Of a stretch of DNA of 64,000 nt, positions 50,110 to 60,523 are shown piece by piece. The DNA is from Alphaproteobacteria bacterium. Its GTDB lineage: Bacteria > Pseudomonadota > Alphaproteobacteria > UBA828. The position numbers and the translations under genes were made by a program. A model generated the notes under the pieces. It did no database searches and was not told where the DNA came from. It saw only the letters and a list, made by a program, of their open reading frames with translations. The stretch lies in contig JAJDXK010000106.1 in assembly GCA_022823305.1 (NCBI GenBank), positions 1-64,000 of the forward strand, given 5' to 3'. The stretch's first letter is position 1; each line of letters begins with the position of its first letter.

Positions 50110-50801
50110 GCCGCGCCCCGCCTGTGGACGATCACCATGGAGAAGTAGGGCGCCGGCGTCGCGACCGCCGCCAGCGGCATGATGCGCTGCGCCGCCATGG
50201 AGGCGCGCTCGACGTAGTGCGCGCGGTCGAGCAGGCCGAGCCGGTCCAGCACGCCGCGCACCCTCGCTAGGTGGCGGCCCACCTTGACGATGGCGGCGGC
50301 GTCGCAGTTGGCGAGCTGGGCGGCGAGGCGCTGGTCGTCGAGCGGCGCCGGGATCACCGCGAGCACGTCGTTGCGCGCCGCCAGCGGCAGGCCGAGGGCG
50401 GCGGCGCAGGCCATGGGCGAGGAGACGCCGGGGATCACCTCGACCCGGTGCCGCCCGGCCAGGCGCTCGAAGAGGTAGAGGAAGGAGCCGTAGAGGAAGG
50501 GGTCGCCTTCGCAGAGCACCGCCACGTCGCGGCCCTCCTTGAGGCGGGCGCCGAGCGCCGCCGCGGCCTCCTCGTAAACCTCGGCCGCGGGGAAGCGGCC
50601 GGGCTCCAGCGGCATGCGGATGGCGATCTCCTCCTGCCCGCCGGGCAGGTGCGGCGCGGCGATGCTGCGCGCGAGGCTCTCGCCCTCGGGCGGCGCGGGG
50701 TAGGCGAGCACGGCGGCGCGCGTGAGCGCCTTCAGGGCCTTTAGCGTGATGAGCTCGGGGTCGCCGGGGCCGACGCCGATACCGCTGAGCAGGCCGCTCA
50801 T
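50100..50801 (-). CDS. cobI: precorrin-2 C20-methyltransferase
   Basis: 233 aa. Motifs are GIGVGPGDPELITLKALKAL, VLAYPAPPEGESLAR, VAVLCEGDPFLYGSFLYLFE, VIPGVSSPMACAAALGLPLA and AAIVKVGRHLARVRGVLDRL. It adds a methyl group at C20, making (cobalt-)precorrin-3. CobI (metal-free) and CbiL (cobalt) forms are homologous and are not separated here. The ATG overlaps the cobL stop by 4 nt; the stop overlaps the CbiG-CobJ start by 10 nt. Confidence 0.95.
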   Translation of the reverse strand: MSGLLSGIGVGPGDPELITLKALKALTRAAVLAYPAPPEGESLARSIAAPHLPGGQEEIAIRMPLEPGRFPAAEVYEEAAAALGARLKEGRDVAVLCEGDPFLYGSFLYLFERLAGRHRVEVIPGVSSPMACAAALGLPLAARNDVLAVIPAPLDDQRLAAQLANCDAAAIVKVGRHLARVRGVLDRLGLLDRAHYVERASMAAQRIMPLAAVATPAPYFSMVIVHRRGAAWR

Positions 50802-52006
50802 CGGCTCTTGACCAGGGCGAGCTGGGTCACCGGCATCAGCGGGCGCCAGGCGAGGTGGCGGCCCACGGGCCTCGCGCGCGAGATCGCGAGGCGGGTCAGC
50901 GTGCCCGCGTGGTGCGCGCACCAGTCGGCCAGTACGGCCTCGCCCGCCACGGTGACGGCGTTGGCCACCAGCGTGCCGCCGGGCGCGAGCTGGGCCCAGC
51001 AGGTCTCGATCAGGCCGGGGAGCGCGAGCCCGCCGCCGATGAAGACCGCATCCGGCGCCGGCAGCAGCGCCAGCGCCTCCGGCGCCGCGCCCTGCTGCAC
51101 CTCGAGGCGCGGCACGCCGAGGGCGGACGCGTTGCGCGCGATGCGGGCGCAGCGCTCGGCCTCCCGCTCCACCGCGATGGCGCCCGAGGTGCGCTCGGCG
51201 AGCAGCCACTCGATCGCCACCGAGCCCGCGCCCGCGCCCACGTCCCAGAGCAGGGCGCCGGGCCTGGGATCCAGCGCGCTCACGGTCTGCAGCCTGACCT
51301 CGCGCTTGGTGAGCTGGCCGTCGTGCTCGAAGGCGCGGTCGGGCAGGCCCGGCGCGCCGCGAAAGCGCTTGACGCGGCCCTCGGCGCGGCACTCGACGGC
51401 GATGGTGTTGAGGTTCGGCACCCGCTCCTCGCGCCAGGTCGCGGCGCGTTCGCTGACGCAGGTCTCGTCCGGCCCGCCCATGTGGGCGTAGACCGTGAGC
51501 AGGCTCGCGCCATAGCCGACCGCCGTCAGCTCCGCCGCGACCGCCGCCGGCGTCGCCCCGTCGTGGGAGAGAACCAGCAGGCGCTGCCCCGGCGCGAGAT
51601 AGGCGCGGATGGTCTCCAGCGGGCGGCCGTGCAGGGTCACGCCCAGCGTCTCCTCGGCGCTCCAGCCGAGGCGCGCACGGGCGAGGCTGAAGGCGGACGG
51701 CGCCGGAATCGCCGCGATCTCCTCCTCGGGAAAGGCGCGGCGCAGGGCCGTGCCGATGCCGAAGCAGAAGGGATCGCCCGTGGCCAGCACGACGACGCGC
51801 CGGCCGCTCTCGGCCCGGATGTCCGCCATGGTGTCGGCGAGCGGCGAGCGCCAGGTGAGCCGGCGGGCGGCACCGTCCGGGATCATGGCGAGGTGCCGCG
51901 CGCCGCCCACCAGCACCTCGGCCTGCTCGATCAGCGCCAGCGCCGCGGGCGCGAGCGCATCCGGCCCGTCCTCGCCGAGGCCCACGATGGTGAGCCAGCC
52001 GCTCAT
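50798..52006 (-). CDS. cobL: precorrin-6B C5,15-methyltransferase (decarboxylating)
   Basis: 402 aa, the fused CbiE-CbiT form. Residues 1-200 are the CbiE methyltransferase (LTIVGLGEDGPDALAPAALA, VVVLATGDPFCFGIGTALRR, IPAPSAFSLARARLGW). Residues 215-402 are the CbiT Rossmann methyltransferase with decarboxylation (LTKREVRLQTVSALDPRPGA, LLWDVGAGAGSVAIEWLLAE, VFIGGGLALPG). It methylates C5 and C15 and removes the C12 acetate carboxyl. It overlaps cobH and cobI by 4 nt each. Confidence 0.96.
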   Translation of the reverse strand: MSGWLTIVGLGEDGPDALAPAALALIEQAEVLVGGARHLAMIPDGAARRLTWRSPLADTMADIRAESGRRVVVLATGDPFCFGIGTALRRAFPEEEIAAIPAPSAFSLARARLGWSAEETLGVTLHGRPLETIRAYLAPGQRLLVLSHDGATPAAVAAELTAVGYGASLLTVYAHMGGPDETCVSERAATWREERVPNLNTIAVECRAEGRVKRFRGAPGLPDRAFEHDGQLTKREVRLQTVSALDPRPGALLWDVGAGAGSVAIEWLLAERTSGAIAVEREAERCARIARNASALGVPRLEVQQGAAPEALALLPAPDAVFIGGGLALPGLIETCWAQLAPGGTLVANAVTVAGEAVLADWCAHHAGTLTRLAISRARPVGRHLAWRPLMPVTQLALVKSR

Positions 52007-52644
52007 GGCGCACCCTCCGGCGTTGCCAGCGCGTTCACTGCCGCCGCGGCCATGGCGCTGCCCCCGCGCCGGCCCAGCAGGGTGAGGAAGGGAATGCCGT
52101 GGTCGGTGCCGGCGAGCGCCGCCTTGGCCTCGGCGGCACCGACGAAGCCGGGCGGCGTGGCGACGATCGCCGCAGGCCGGGGTGCGCCGTCGGCCAGCAG
52201 CTCCAGCAGGCGGAAGAGGGCCGTCGGCGCGTTGCCGATGGCGCAGAGCGCGCCCCCGAGCTGCGGCCGCCAGAGCTCCACCGCCGCTGCGGAGCGCGTG
52301 GTCCCGGCGGCGGCCGCGCGCTCAGGCAGGCCCGGCTCGCCCAGGGTGCAGATCACGTGATTGCCTGCCCGCAGCCGCTCGCGCGAGATGCCGGAGGCCA
52401 CCATGCGGCAGTCGGCGAGGATCGGCGCGCCGGCCCTGAGTGCCGCGCGCGCCTTCTCCGCCACGTCTGCCGAGAAGGCCATGTCTCCCACCAGGTCGGT
52501 CATGCCCGACGCGTGCACCATGCGATAGGCGACATCCACCAGGCTCGCGGGCAGGGTGGCGACGTCGGTCTCGCGCCGGATGATGGCGAAGGAGTGCCGG
52601 GTGATCCCCTCGGGGTCGCGCAGCCAGTCAGCGCTCGTCGCCAT
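52003..52644 (-). CDS. cobH: precorrin-8X methylmutase
   Basis: 213 aa. The family pattern is ITRHSFAIIRRETDVATLPA, AYRMVHASGMTDLVGDMAFS (with the catalytic His), ILADCRMVASGI, TRSAAAVELW and AIGNAPTALFRLLELL, then PAAIVATPPGFVGAAEAKAA. It moves the C11 methyl to C12, giving (hydrogeno)byrinate. The ATG at 52644 gives the normal length; the upstream frame lies inside cbiX. It overlaps the end of cbiX by 17 nt and cobL by 4 nt. Confidence 0.95.
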   Translation of the reverse strand: MATSADWLRDPEGITRHSFAIIRRETDVATLPASLVDVAYRMVHASGMTDLVGDMAFSADVAEKARAALRAGAPILADCRMVASGISRERLRAGNHVICTLGEPGLPERAAAAGTTRSAAAVELWRPQLGGALCAIGNAPTALFRLLELLADGAPRPAAIVATPPGFVGAAEAKAALAGTDHGIPFLTLLGRRGGSAMAAAAVNALATPEGAP

Positions 52645-53587
52645 GCCCGTGCCCGTGGTGATGGTGGTGTTCATTCCCGGGGCCGTGACGGTGCCCGTGC
52701 GCGCCCGGGTGGTCGGCATCGGTGCCGATGCCCTCGACGTGGTGGTGATGGCCCACCTGGGGCGCGCCGAGGTCGCCCTCGTGCCCGATGATCTGCTCGC
52801 GGTACTTGCAGAGCTGGCAGTTCATGCGGTTCTCGCCCTCGGGGATCTCGGCGATGCGCGCGAGGAAGGCGTCCACCACGAGCGGGTGGTCGTTGAGGTA
52901 GTCGGCCTTGCGGAAGGCGATGCCGGGATGGGCGCGGGCCGCCTCGTCGACCGCGTCGTAGATGCGCCGCACCAGCACGCCGGTGAAGAGGAAGTAGGGG
53001 AAAACCACGATGCGCGGGAAGCCGAAGCCCGCGATGCGCGTGAGCGCCGGCCCCACCAGCGGCGTCGTGACGCCGCTGTAGCAGGTCTCGGCCCAGCCGA
53101 AGCCCAGACCCTCCCACAGCATCCGCGTCACCTTGGCGACGTTGCTGTTGGCGTCGGGGTCCGAGGTGCCGCGCCCGACCACCACGAGCAGGCTTTCGGC
53201 CGGCGGCGCGTCGCCCGGCCCGTGCGCGGCCTCGATGCGCTCCGCCGCCGCGCGCAGAAGCAGCGGGTCGATCGCGAGGTCGCGGCCGTAGCGGACAGGC
53301 AGGTCCGGGTTGGTGGCGGCGAAGCCGTTGAGCACCGAGGGGATGTCGTTCTTGGCGTGGCCCGCGGCGAAGAGCATGCCGGGCACCGCGTCGATGGCCT
53401 CTGCGCCCGCGTCGCGCAACGCCTCCAGCGCGGTGCCGATGGTGGGCCGCGCGAACTCGAGGAAGCCGTGGCTCACCCGGCGCTGCGGCAGGCGCGCGGC
53501 AACCACGGCGGCCAGGTGCTCGAACTCGGTCACTGCGGCATGGTCGCGGCTGCCGTGGCCGCAGAGCAGCACCGCCGGCTCGCTCAT
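52628..53587 (-). CDS. cbiX: sirohydrochlorin cobaltochelatase CbiX, His-rich C-terminus
   Basis: 319 aa, two CbiX half-domains in tandem. The first has LLCGHGSRDHAAV (metal-binding His11) and PGMLFAAGHAKNDIPSVLNG; the second has LLVVVGRGTSDPDANSNVAK and VVFPYFLFTGVLVRRIYDAV. Then comes a short Cys motif (MNCQLCKYREQIIGHEGD) and about 35 residues with many His (HHHHVEGIGTD, then HPGAHGHRHG and HHHHHGHGHG), likely to bind Co2+ or Ni2+. CbiX inserts cobalt early, into sirohydrochlorin. It heads the minus-strand cob operon and is divergent from cobD (53 nt between starts). Confidence 0.93.
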   Translation of the reverse strand: MSEPAVLLCGHGSRDHAAVTEFEHLAAVVAARLPQRRVSHGFLEFARPTIGTALEALRDAGAEAIDAVPGMLFAAGHAKNDIPSVLNGFAATNPDLPVRYGRDLAIDPLLLRAAAERIEAAHGPGDAPPAESLLVVVGRGTSDPDANSNVAKVTRMLWEGLGFGWAETCYSGVTTPLVGPALTRIAGFGFPRIVVFPYFLFTGVLVRRIYDAVDEAARAHPGIAFRKADYLNDHPLVVDAFLARIAEIPEGENRMNCQLCKYREQIIGHEGDLGAPQVGHHHHVEGIGTDADHPGAHGHRHGPGNEHHHHHGHGHGDER

Positions 53588-53640
53588 GGCCTGCCTCCGA
53601 TTCCATTGACCGCGGCACGCGCGCTTCCCATTGTGGGCGC

Positions 53641-54639
53641 ATGCTCCTCTTCGCCGCGCCCGACTGGCCCGTGGGCCAGGCGGTGCCGTTGATCCTGCTC
53701 GCCGCGCTCGCGCTCGACGCCGTCCTCGGCGACCCGCGCTGGCTGCCGCACCCGGTCCGCCTGATGGGCGGGCTCACCGGCCTGCTCGACCGCGCCCTCA
53801 ATCGCGAGCGGCTGGGCGAGGGCGCGCGCATCGTCCTCGGCGCCGGTGCCGTGATTCTGGTGGTGGGCGCCAGCGCCGCCGCCGGCTGGGCTGTCGCGGA
53901 GCAGGCCGCTGCGCTGCGCTGGGGCTGGCTCGCCGAGTTCGCGCTGGTCGTGGCGCTGCTGGCCCAGCGCGGCATGGCAGACCACATGGTGCGGGTGGCG
54001 CGGGCGCTGGATGCGGGAGTCGAGCCGGCGCGGCAGGCGGTGCGCCACATCGTCGGCCGCGAGGTGAAGGCGCTGGACGGCCACGGCATCGCCCGCGCCG
54101 CGATCGAGAGTTGTGCCGAGAACTATTCCGACGGCGTGGTGGCGCCGGCCCTCTGCTACCTGCTCTTCGGACTGCCGGGGCTTGCCGCCTACAAGGCGAT
54201 CAACACCATGGACAGCATGATCGGCCACCGCTCGGTGCGTCATCGCGCATTCGGCCGCGCCGCGGCCCGCCTCGACGATCTCGTGAACCTGGTGCCGGCC
54301 CGCATCGCCGGCGTGCTGATCGCGCTGGCCGCGGTCTGCGTCCCCGGCGCGCGGGCGGGCCGGGCGTGGCGCACCATGCTGCGCGACGCGCCGAAGCACA
54401 CCTCGCCCAATGCCGGCTGGCCCGAGGCCGCCATGGCGGGTGCGCTCGGCCTCGCCCTGCTCGGCCCCCGCCGCTACGAGGGCGAGGCGGCGGTGGATGC
54501 GGCCTGGCTCGGCGACGGTCGGGCGCAGGCGACGGCCGCGGACGTGCGGCGCGCGACGTGGCTCTTCGCCGCGGCCTGCGCTCTGGTAGCCGTGCTCGCC
54601 GCCGCCATCGCCGCCGGCGTGACCCTTGGCCTGGGCTAG
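53641..54639 (+). CDS. cobD: adenosylcobinamide-phosphate synthase (CobD/CbiB)
   Basis: 332 aa membrane protein. The conserved start LALDAVLGDPRWLPHPVRLM, the loops SCAENYSDGVVAPALCYLLF, YKAINTMDSMIGHRS and DAPKHTSPNAGWPEAAMAGA, and three or more hydrophobic stretches identify the CbiB/CobD family, which attaches the aminopropanol arm to adenosylcobyric acid. The ATG at 53641 directly precedes a hydrophobic region. The only plus-strand gene in this half of the island; convergent with cobQ, 19 nt apart. Confidence 0.95.
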   Translation: MLLFAAPDWPVGQAVPLILLAALALDAVLGDPRWLPHPVRLMGGLTGLLDRALNRERLGEGARIVLGAGAVILVVGASAAAGWAVAEQAAALRWGWLAEFALVVALLAQRGMADHMVRVARALDAGVEPARQAVRHIVGREVKALDGHGIARAAIESCAENYSDGVVAPALCYLLFGLPGLAAYKAINTMDSMIGHRSVRHRAFGRAAARLDDLVNLVPARIAGVLIALAAVCVPGARAGRAWRTMLRDAPKHTSPNAGWPEAAMAGALGLALLGPRRYEGEAAVDAAWLGDGRAQATAADVRRATWLFAAACALVAVLAAAIAAGVTLGLG

Positions 54640-54658
54640 CCCCGGCAGGTGACGGAGC

Positions 54659-56152
54659 TCAGCGTGCACGGGCCACCTCCAGCAGGCGGTCGAGGTCGAG
54701 GTGGGCCTCGAGGTGGGCAGCGAGGGCGTCCAGGGTCTCATCGACCAGCGCCTCGTAGGCGATGCCTGCCACATCGCGCCGCCTGAGCCGGGCGAGAAAG
54801 CCCCGGCGGAAGCCGTCGGCGGCGAAGAGCCCGTGCAGGTAGCAGCCCATGACGCGCCCGTTCGCCGCCCGCGCGCCGTCGGGGCCGCTCTCGAGCGTGA
54901 GCAGCGGGCGTGCGGTGTCGGGGCCCGAGGTGCGGCCCATGTGCATCTCGTAGCCCGCGACCGCCTCGCCGCCCTCGCAGGCATGGCCCTCTGCCCGGAC
55001 GAGGCGCTTGGCCCGGCCCATTACCGTCTCCACCTCGAGCAGGCCGAGGCCCGGGGTCTCGCCGGGCGCTCCCTCGATCCCCTTCGGGTCGGCGACGCGG
55101 CGGCCCAGCATCTGGTAGCCGCCGCAGAGGCCCACCACCCAGCCGCCGCGCCGCACGTGGGCGGCGATGTCGAGCGCCCAGCCTTGCGCCTGCAGCGCGG
55201 CGAGGTCGCTGCGGGTTGCCTTGCTGCCGGGCAGCAGCACCAGGTCGGCGTCGCCCGGCAAGGCGCGTCCCGGCGGCACCAGGTCGAGCGCCACGTCGGG
55301 CTCGGCGCGGAGCGGGTCGAGGTCGTCGGAGTTGGAAATGCGCGGCAGACGGGGCACGGCGATCCTGATGGGCCGGGCGGGAGCCGGCGCAACCACCGCG
55401 GTCGAGTCCAGGGCGACGCTGTCCTCGTCCGGCAGCAGCCGCGCGCCCTCGAACCAGGGCACGAGGCCCAGCGCCGCCCACCCCGTCCGCTCCGCGATGA
55501 CGGCGTTGGCATCGTCGAAGAGGCTGGCATCGCCGCGGAACTTGTTGATGACGAAGCCCCGGGTGATCGCCCGCTCGCGCGCGGTGAGCAATGCCGCCGT
55601 GCCGACCAGGCTCGCGATCACGCCGCCCCGGTCGACGTCGCCCACCAGCGCCACCGGCACGCGCGCGGCGAGCGCGAAGCCCATGTTGGCGATGTCGTTC
55701 TCGCGCAGGTTCACCTCGGCCGGGCTGCCCGCGCCTTCGGCCAGGACAAGGTCGGCGTCCCGGCCGAGCCGCGCGAAGCTCTCCAGAACGGCCGGCATCA
55801 GCTCAGACTTGAGCGCGTGGTAGCGGCGCGCGTCCGCGGTGCCCGTCACGCTGCCCTGCACCACCACCTGGGCGCCCTGCTCGCTCTCGGGCTTGAGCAG
55901 CACCGGGTTCATGTCGATCGAGGGCTCGATGCGGGCGGCGCGGGCCTGCAGCGCCTGGGCCCGGCCGATCTCGCGCCCGTCCGCCGTCACCGCCGCGTTG
56001 TTGGACATGTTCTGCGGCTTGAAGGGGCGCACGGCGAGCCCGCGCGCGGCGTAGGCGCGGCAGAGCCCCGCGACAAGCAGGGACTTGCCCACGTTGGAGC
56101 CGGTGCCCTGGAACATCAGGGCCGGCGGCCTCCGGGCGGCCGTGCCTGGCAT
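54659..56152 (-). CDS. cobQ: cobyric acid synthase
   Basis: 497 aa. N-terminal ATPase part ([64 protein letters not shown]) and C-terminal glutaminase domain ([19 protein letters not shown] with the nucleophile Cys, then [10 protein letters not shown]). It amidates four side chains (b, d, e, g) of adenosylcobyrinic acid a,c-diamide. The ATG at 56152 shares one base with the cobO stop. Last gene of the riboswitch-controlled operon. Confidence 0.96.
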   Translation of the reverse strand: MPGTAARRPPALMFQGTGSNVGKSLLVAGLCRAYAARGLAVRPFKPQNMSNNAAVTADGREIGRAQALQARAARIEPSIDMNPVLLKPESEQGAQVVVQGSVTGTADARRYHALKSELMPAVLESFARLGRDADLVLAEGAGSPAEVNLRENDIANMGFALAARVPVALVGDVDRGGVIASLVGTAALLTARERAITRGFVINKFRGDASLFDDANAVIAERTGWAALGLVPWFEGARLLPDEDSVALDSTAVVAPAPARPIRIAVPRLPRISNSDDLDPLRAEPDVALDLVPPGRALPGDADLVLLPGSKATRSDLAALQAQGWALDIAAHVRRGGWVVGLCGGYQMLGRRVADPKGIEGAPGETPGLGLLEVETVMGRAKRLVRAEGHACEGGEAVAGYEMHMGRTSGPDTARPLLTLESGPDGARAANGRVMGCYLHGLFAADGFRRGFLARLRRRDVAGIAYEALVDETLDALAAHLEAHLDLDRLLEVARAR

Positions 56153-56769
56153 CAGAACTCGATCCCCACCTGCGCCTTCACCCCGGCGCGGAAAGGATGC
56201 TTGATCTCGGTCATCTCGGTCACGAGGTCGGCCATCTCGACCAGTGCGGGCTTGGCGTTGCGGCCGGTGACCACGACGTGCTGGCCCGCGTCGCGCGCGG
56301 CCAGCCCGGCCAGCACCGCGTCGAGGTCGAGATAGTCGTAGCGCAGCACGATGTTGAGCTCGTCGAGGATCACGAGGCGATAGGAGGGATCGCCGAGGAA
56401 CGCCTGCGCCGATTCCCACGCCTTCCGGGCTGCGGCGATGTCGCGCTGGCGGTCCTGCGTGTCCCAGGTGAAGCCCTCGCCCATCACGCGCACGGTGACG
56501 AGCTCGGGGAAGCGCTCCAGCACCGCGCGCTCGCCGGTGTCCCACTTGCCCTTCACGAACTGCACCACGCCCACCTTCATGCCGTTGCCGATGGCGCGCG
56601 CGGCGAGGCCGAAGGCGGCGGTGGACTTCCCCTTCCCCTTCCCGGTGTGGACGATCAGCAGCCCCTTCTCGATGGTCTTGGTGGCGAGCATGCGCTCGCG
56701 CGCGGCCTTGCGCTTGCGCATCTTCTCGGCGTGGCGCCGGTCGAGCTCGGCCTCGGTCTCGCGTGCCAT
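56152..56769 (-). CDS. cobO: cob(I)yrinic acid a,c-diamide adenosyltransferase
   Basis: 205 aa, CobO/BtuR type. The P-loop is [20 protein letters not shown], then [50 protein letters not shown] and [20 protein letters not shown]. It transfers the adenosyl group from ATP to Co(I). The start shares one base with the cobN stop, and its stop shares one with cobQ. The N-terminus is rich in charged residues ([16 protein letters not shown]). Confidence 0.96.
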   Translation of the reverse strand: MARETEAELDRRHAEKMRKRKAARERMLATKTIEKGLLIVHTGKGKGKSTAAFGLAARAIGNGMKVGVVQFVKGKWDTGERAVLERFPELVTVRVMGEGFTWDTQDRQRDIAAARKAWESAQAFLGDPSYRLVILDELNIVLRYDYLDLDAVLAGLAARDAGQHVVVTGRNAKPALVEMADLVTEMTEIKHPFRAGVKAQVGIEF

Positions 56770-59700
56770 CAGAGGGCCTCCCGCCTGCCGTCGCGGAGCG
56801 CCGCGAGCAGCGCGTGCGCGTGGTTCGCGCGGGGCCGCCAGAGCGCACGCTCCTGCGCCTCGATGAGCCGCTCGGCGAGCTCGCGCAGCGCCGCCGGGTT
56901 GGCGTCCTGCATGAAATCCCGTACCGCGTCGTCGGCGACGTAAGCCGCGAAGACGGCGTCGAAGTGGTGGTCCTTTACCGCCCCGGTGGTGGCGGCGAAG
57001 GCGAAGAGGTAGTCCACCGTCGCCGCGATCTCGAAGGCGCCCTTGTAGCCGTGGCGCATGACGCCGGCGATCCACTTGGGGTTGGTCACGCGCGCGCGCA
57101 CCACGCGGCCGAGCTCGTCGGCGAGCGTGCGGATGCGCGGGTTGTCCGGCACCGAGTGGTCGTTGTGATAGAGCGCAGGCGCGCGGCCCGCATGCACCGT
57201 CACCGCCGCAGCCAGCCCGCCCTCGAACTGGTAGTAGTCGTCGCTGTCGAGCAGGTCGTGCTCGCGGTTGTCCTGGTTCTGCACTACCGCCTCGATGCCG
57301 CCGAGGCGGCGCTCGAAGAGCGCGTGCTCGGCCGCGCCGCTCTCGCCCGCGCCGTAGGCCCAGCCGCCCCAGGCGACGTAGGCGGCGGCGAAGTCCGCCC
57401 TATCCTCCCAGCCGCGCTCGTCGATCAGGGCCTGGAGTCCCGCGCCGTAGGCCCCGGGCTTGGAGCCGAAGACGCGGTAGGAGGCCATGCGGCGCGCCCG
57501 GTCCTCGTCCACGCCGTCGCGGGCGAGCACGCGGGCGTCGGCGGCGACCTTGGCGGCGAGCGGGTTGTCCTCCGGCCCTTCGTCGAGCGCGGCTATGGCG
57601 CGCACCGCGGAATCGAAGAGGTCGATGAGCCCGGGGAAGGCGTCGCGGAAGAAGCCTGAGACCCGCAGCGTCACGTCCACCCGGGGCCGGTCGAGCAGGC
57701 CGAGGGGCATGATCTCGAAGCCGGTGACGCGGCCCGACGGGCCCTCCCAGCGCGGGCGCGCGCCGATCAGCGCCAGCGCCTGGGCGATGTCGTCGCCGCC
57801 AGTGCGCATGTTGGACGTGCCCCAGGCGCTGAGCGCCATGGCCCTCGGCCAGTCGCCGTGGGTCTGGGCGTAGTGCTCCACCAGGAGCTGCGCCGAGCGC
57901 CAGCCGAGCTGCCAGGCCGCCGCGGTCGGCACCTGGCGGGTGTCCACCGAGTAGAAGTTGCGTCCAGTGGGCAGCACGTCCGGCCGCCCGCGCGTGGGCG
58001 CGCCGGCGGCGCCGGGCTCCACGAAGCGGCCGTCCAGCGCCTGCAGCAGGCCCGCGGTCTCCGCCTGCGGGCTCGCGTCCAGCGCCGGGCCGATGCTCTC
58101 CTGCACCCGGCGCAGCACGGCGGCGCTGGCGTGCCACTCGGCGGGCAGGCGGAACGTGCCCGCGATCAGGCTGGCGGCCAGGCCCTCCAGCCGCTCGACC
58201 GTGTCGCCGGTGCTGCGCCAGGCCGTGCCGTTGGCGAGCGCTTGCGGTCGTGGGCCCTGCCAGGGCTCGCCGAGCGGGGCGGAGAGCGGGTCGAGCCCGA
58301 GGGCGAGATCGTCGGCCAGCGCGCGCAGCAGCGAGGCCTCGCCGGCGGCAGGCCCGCGCACGCTCCGCGCGATGGCGCGGAGCAGCTCCGTGCGGCGCTC
58401 CGGCGCAGGCGCCCGGCCGAAGACGTGGAGGCCGTCGCGTATCTGCATCTCCTTGATCTCGCAGAGATAGCCGTCGAGCTTGCGGAGCGCGTCGTCGGCC
58501 TCGTCGGCGGCCTGGATGCCGCAATCCCGATCGAGCCCCACCGAGGCGGCAAGCTCCAGGATGCGCGTGCTGAGCGGCGCGCAGCGGCGCGGGTCCAGCG
58601 ACGCCGCGTCGAAGTACTCGTCCACCAGCCGCTCCAGCTCCTCCAGCGCCCCGTGGCTGCCGGCGCGCGTGAGCGGCGGCGTCAGGTGGTCGACGATCAC
58701 CGCAGCCCCGCGCCGCTTGGCCTGGCTGCCCTCGCCGGGGTCGTTGACGATGAAGGGATAGACGTGGGGCAGCGGCCCGAGCGCGGCCTCGGGGAAGCAT
58801 TCGGCGGACAGCGCCAGCGCCTTGCCCGGAAGCCACTCCAGGTTGCCGTGCTTGCCCACGTGCACCGCCGCGTGGGCATCGAAGGCCGCACGCAGCCAGG
58901 CGTAGAAGGCGAGGTAGCCGTGCGGCGGCGGCAGGTCGGGGTCGTGGTAGCTCGTCTCCGGGTCGATGTTGTAGCCACGCGCCGGCTGGATCGCGACGGC
59001 GACGTTGCCGAAGCGCACGGCGGGCAGCGCGAAGCACCCCTCGCGCGTGCGGAAGAAGGGGTCCGCCTCTGGCTTGCCCCAGCGCTCCGAGACTCTGGCC
59101 TGCACGCCCCCCGGCAGGGCGGCGAAGAAGCGCGCGTAGTCGGCAAGCGGGAGCGTGGTCTCGGCTGGCCGGCGCGCGGCATCGGCTGCGTTGGTCGGGC
59201 CGGCGGTGAGCCGCGCCAACAGCGCCGTGCCGTCCGCCGGGGCGTCATCGACCCGGTAGCCGGCACCGGCGAGGGCCTGCATGATCCGCACCGTGCTCGC
59301 CGGCGTGTCGAGGCCGACGCCGTTGCCGATGCGCCCGTCGCGGTTGGGGTAGTTGGCGAGCACGAGCGCGATGCGGCGTTCGGCCGGCGCGGTGCGCGCG
59401 AGCCGCACCCAGGCAGCCGCGAGCGCCGCGACGAAGCGGCAGCGCTCGTCGTTCGCCTCCGACACCACGATGGGCGCCTGCGTCGCCTCGTCGAAGCGTG
59501 CCTCGGTCTTGAAGGCGACGGCGCGGGTGAGGATGCGCCCGTCGACCTCGGGCAGTGCCACGTTCATGGCGATGTCGCGGGGCGAGAGGCCGCGCGTCGC
59601 TTCCGCCCACTGCCTCTCCGTGGCGCCGGCGAAGACCGCCTGCAGCACCGGCACGCCGGCGTGCGCGAACGGGCCCTCCTGCGGCGTGCCGGGGCGGGAG

Positions 59701-60509
59701 ACCGCGAAGCCGGTCGCGTTGAGCACGATCGCGGGCTCGGCGGCGCGCATGAGCGCACCGATCAGCTCCGCCGCAGGCTTGTCACGCAAGCTGGTGACGA
59801 AGAGCGGCAGCGCATCCAGGCCGACGTCTCGCAGGGCCGAGACAAGCGCGTCGACCGGCGCCAGCGCGCCCGCCTGCAGCAGTGCCCGGTAGAAGACCAC
59901 GCACGCCCTTGGCCTGCCTGAGCGCCAGCGCCGCATCAGCTCTTCGAGGTCGATCACGCCCGCGCCCGGCCAGTAGAGGCCCGCGCGGGGCACTGGCCGG
60001 GGCGGCTGCCATGTCGCCTCGTGTCCGATCACGCCCGCGGTGTAGCGGAGCGCCTCGCGCGCGTTGTCGATGCCCCCGTGGCTGCAGTAGCGCCAGAGCG
60101 TCTCGGCGGCCTCCGGCGCGCAGGTGCTGCGCGCGGCGAGCCCGGCGTCGGGCTTGTCGTCGCCGGGCAGCCAGGCGATGGGGATGTCGCGCGCGGCGCA
60201 TTCCGCCGTGAGCCGCTCGACGCCGTAGGGCCAGTAGCTCTCGCCGCCGAGCAGCCGCACGATCACCAGCCTCGCGCCCGCCACCACCTGCTCGGCGTAG
60301 CGGTCGACCGAGAGGTTGTGGCCGAGCTGCATGAGGTTCGCGAGGCGGAGCGTCGGCGCGTCCGCCGCAAGCCGGGCCTGCGCCCGGGCGAAGCAGGCGA
60401 GCTCGGTATCGGCGGCGGAGAGGATCACGATGTCCCCCGGCGACTGGCCGAGGTCCACCGCGTCCGTGCCGTCCTCGATGGCGCCCGGCTGCGCCGCGAG
60501 CAGGTGCAA
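56769..60509 (-). CDS. cobN: aerobic cobaltochelatase subunit CobN
   Basis: 1246 aa from a TTG at 60509, chosen because the N-terminus [20 protein letters not shown] fits CobN; AGGGGGG about 10 nt upstream is a good ribosome site, and the long open frame before it (to 62387) belongs to antiparallel reading across cobW and the BtuF-like gene. Family stretches include [74 protein letters not shown] and [20 protein letters not shown]. CobN is the large subunit of the ATP-dependent CobNST chelatase that inserts cobalt late, into hydrogenobyrinic acid a,c-diamide. CobS and CobT are not in the window. Confidence 0.95.
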   Translation of the reverse strand: MHLLAAQPGAIEDGTDAVDLGQSPGDIVILSAADTELACFARAQARLAADAPTLRLANLMQLGHNLSVDRYAEQVVAGARLVIVRLLGGESYWPYGVERLTAECAARDIPIAWLPGDDKPDAGLAARSTCAPEAAETLWRYCSHGGIDNAREALRYTAGVIGHEATWQPPRPVPRAGLYWPGAGVIDLEELMRRWRSGRPRACVVFYRALLQAGALAPVDALVSALRDVGLDALPLFVTSLRDKPAAELIGALMRAAEPAIVLNATGFAVSRPGTPQEGPFAHAGVPVLQAVFAGATERQWAEATRGLSPRDIAMNVALPEVDGRILTRAVAFKTEARFDEATQAPIVVSEANDERCRFVAALAAAWVRLARTAPAERRIALVLANYPNRDGRIGNGVGLDTPASTVRIMQALAGAGYRVDDAPADGTALLARLTAGPTNAADAARRPAETTLPLADYARFFAALPGGVQARVSERWGKPEADPFFRTREGCFALPAVRFGNVAVAIQPARGYNIDPETSYHDPDLPPPHGYLAFYAWLRAAFDAHAAVHVGKHGNLEWLPGKALALSAECFPEAALGPLPHVYPFIVNDPGEGSQAKRRGAAVIVDHLTPPLTRAGSHGALEELERLVDEYFDAASLDPRRCAPLSTRILELAASVGLDRDCGIQAADEADDALRKLDGYLCEIKEMQIRDGLHVFGRAPAPERRTELLRAIARSVRGPAAGEASLLRALADDLALGLDPLSAPLGEPWQGPRPQALANGTAWRSTGDTVERLEGLAASLIAGTFRLPAEWHASAAVLRRVQESIGPALDASPQAETAGLLQALDGRFVEPGAAGAPTRGRPDVLPTGRNFYSVDTRQVPTAAAWQLGWRSAQLLVEHYAQTHGDWPRAMALSAWGTSNMRTGGDDIAQALALIGARPRWEGPSGRVTGFEIMPLGLLDRPRVDVTLRVSGFFRDAFPGLIDLFDSAVRAIAALDEGPEDNPLAAKVAADARVLARDGVDEDRARRMASYRVFGSKPGAYGAGLQALIDERGWEDRADFAAAYVAWGGWAYGAGESGAAEHALFERRLGGIEAVVQNQDNREHDLLDSDDYYQFEGGLAAAVTVHAGRAPALYHNDHSVPDNPRIRTLADELGRVVRARVTNPKWIAGVMRHGYKGAFEIAATVDYLFAFAATTGAVKDHHFDAVFAAYVADDAVRDFMQDANPAALRELAERLIEAQERALWRPRANHAHALLAALRDGRREAL

Positions 60510-60523
60510 GGCTCGGACCCCCC

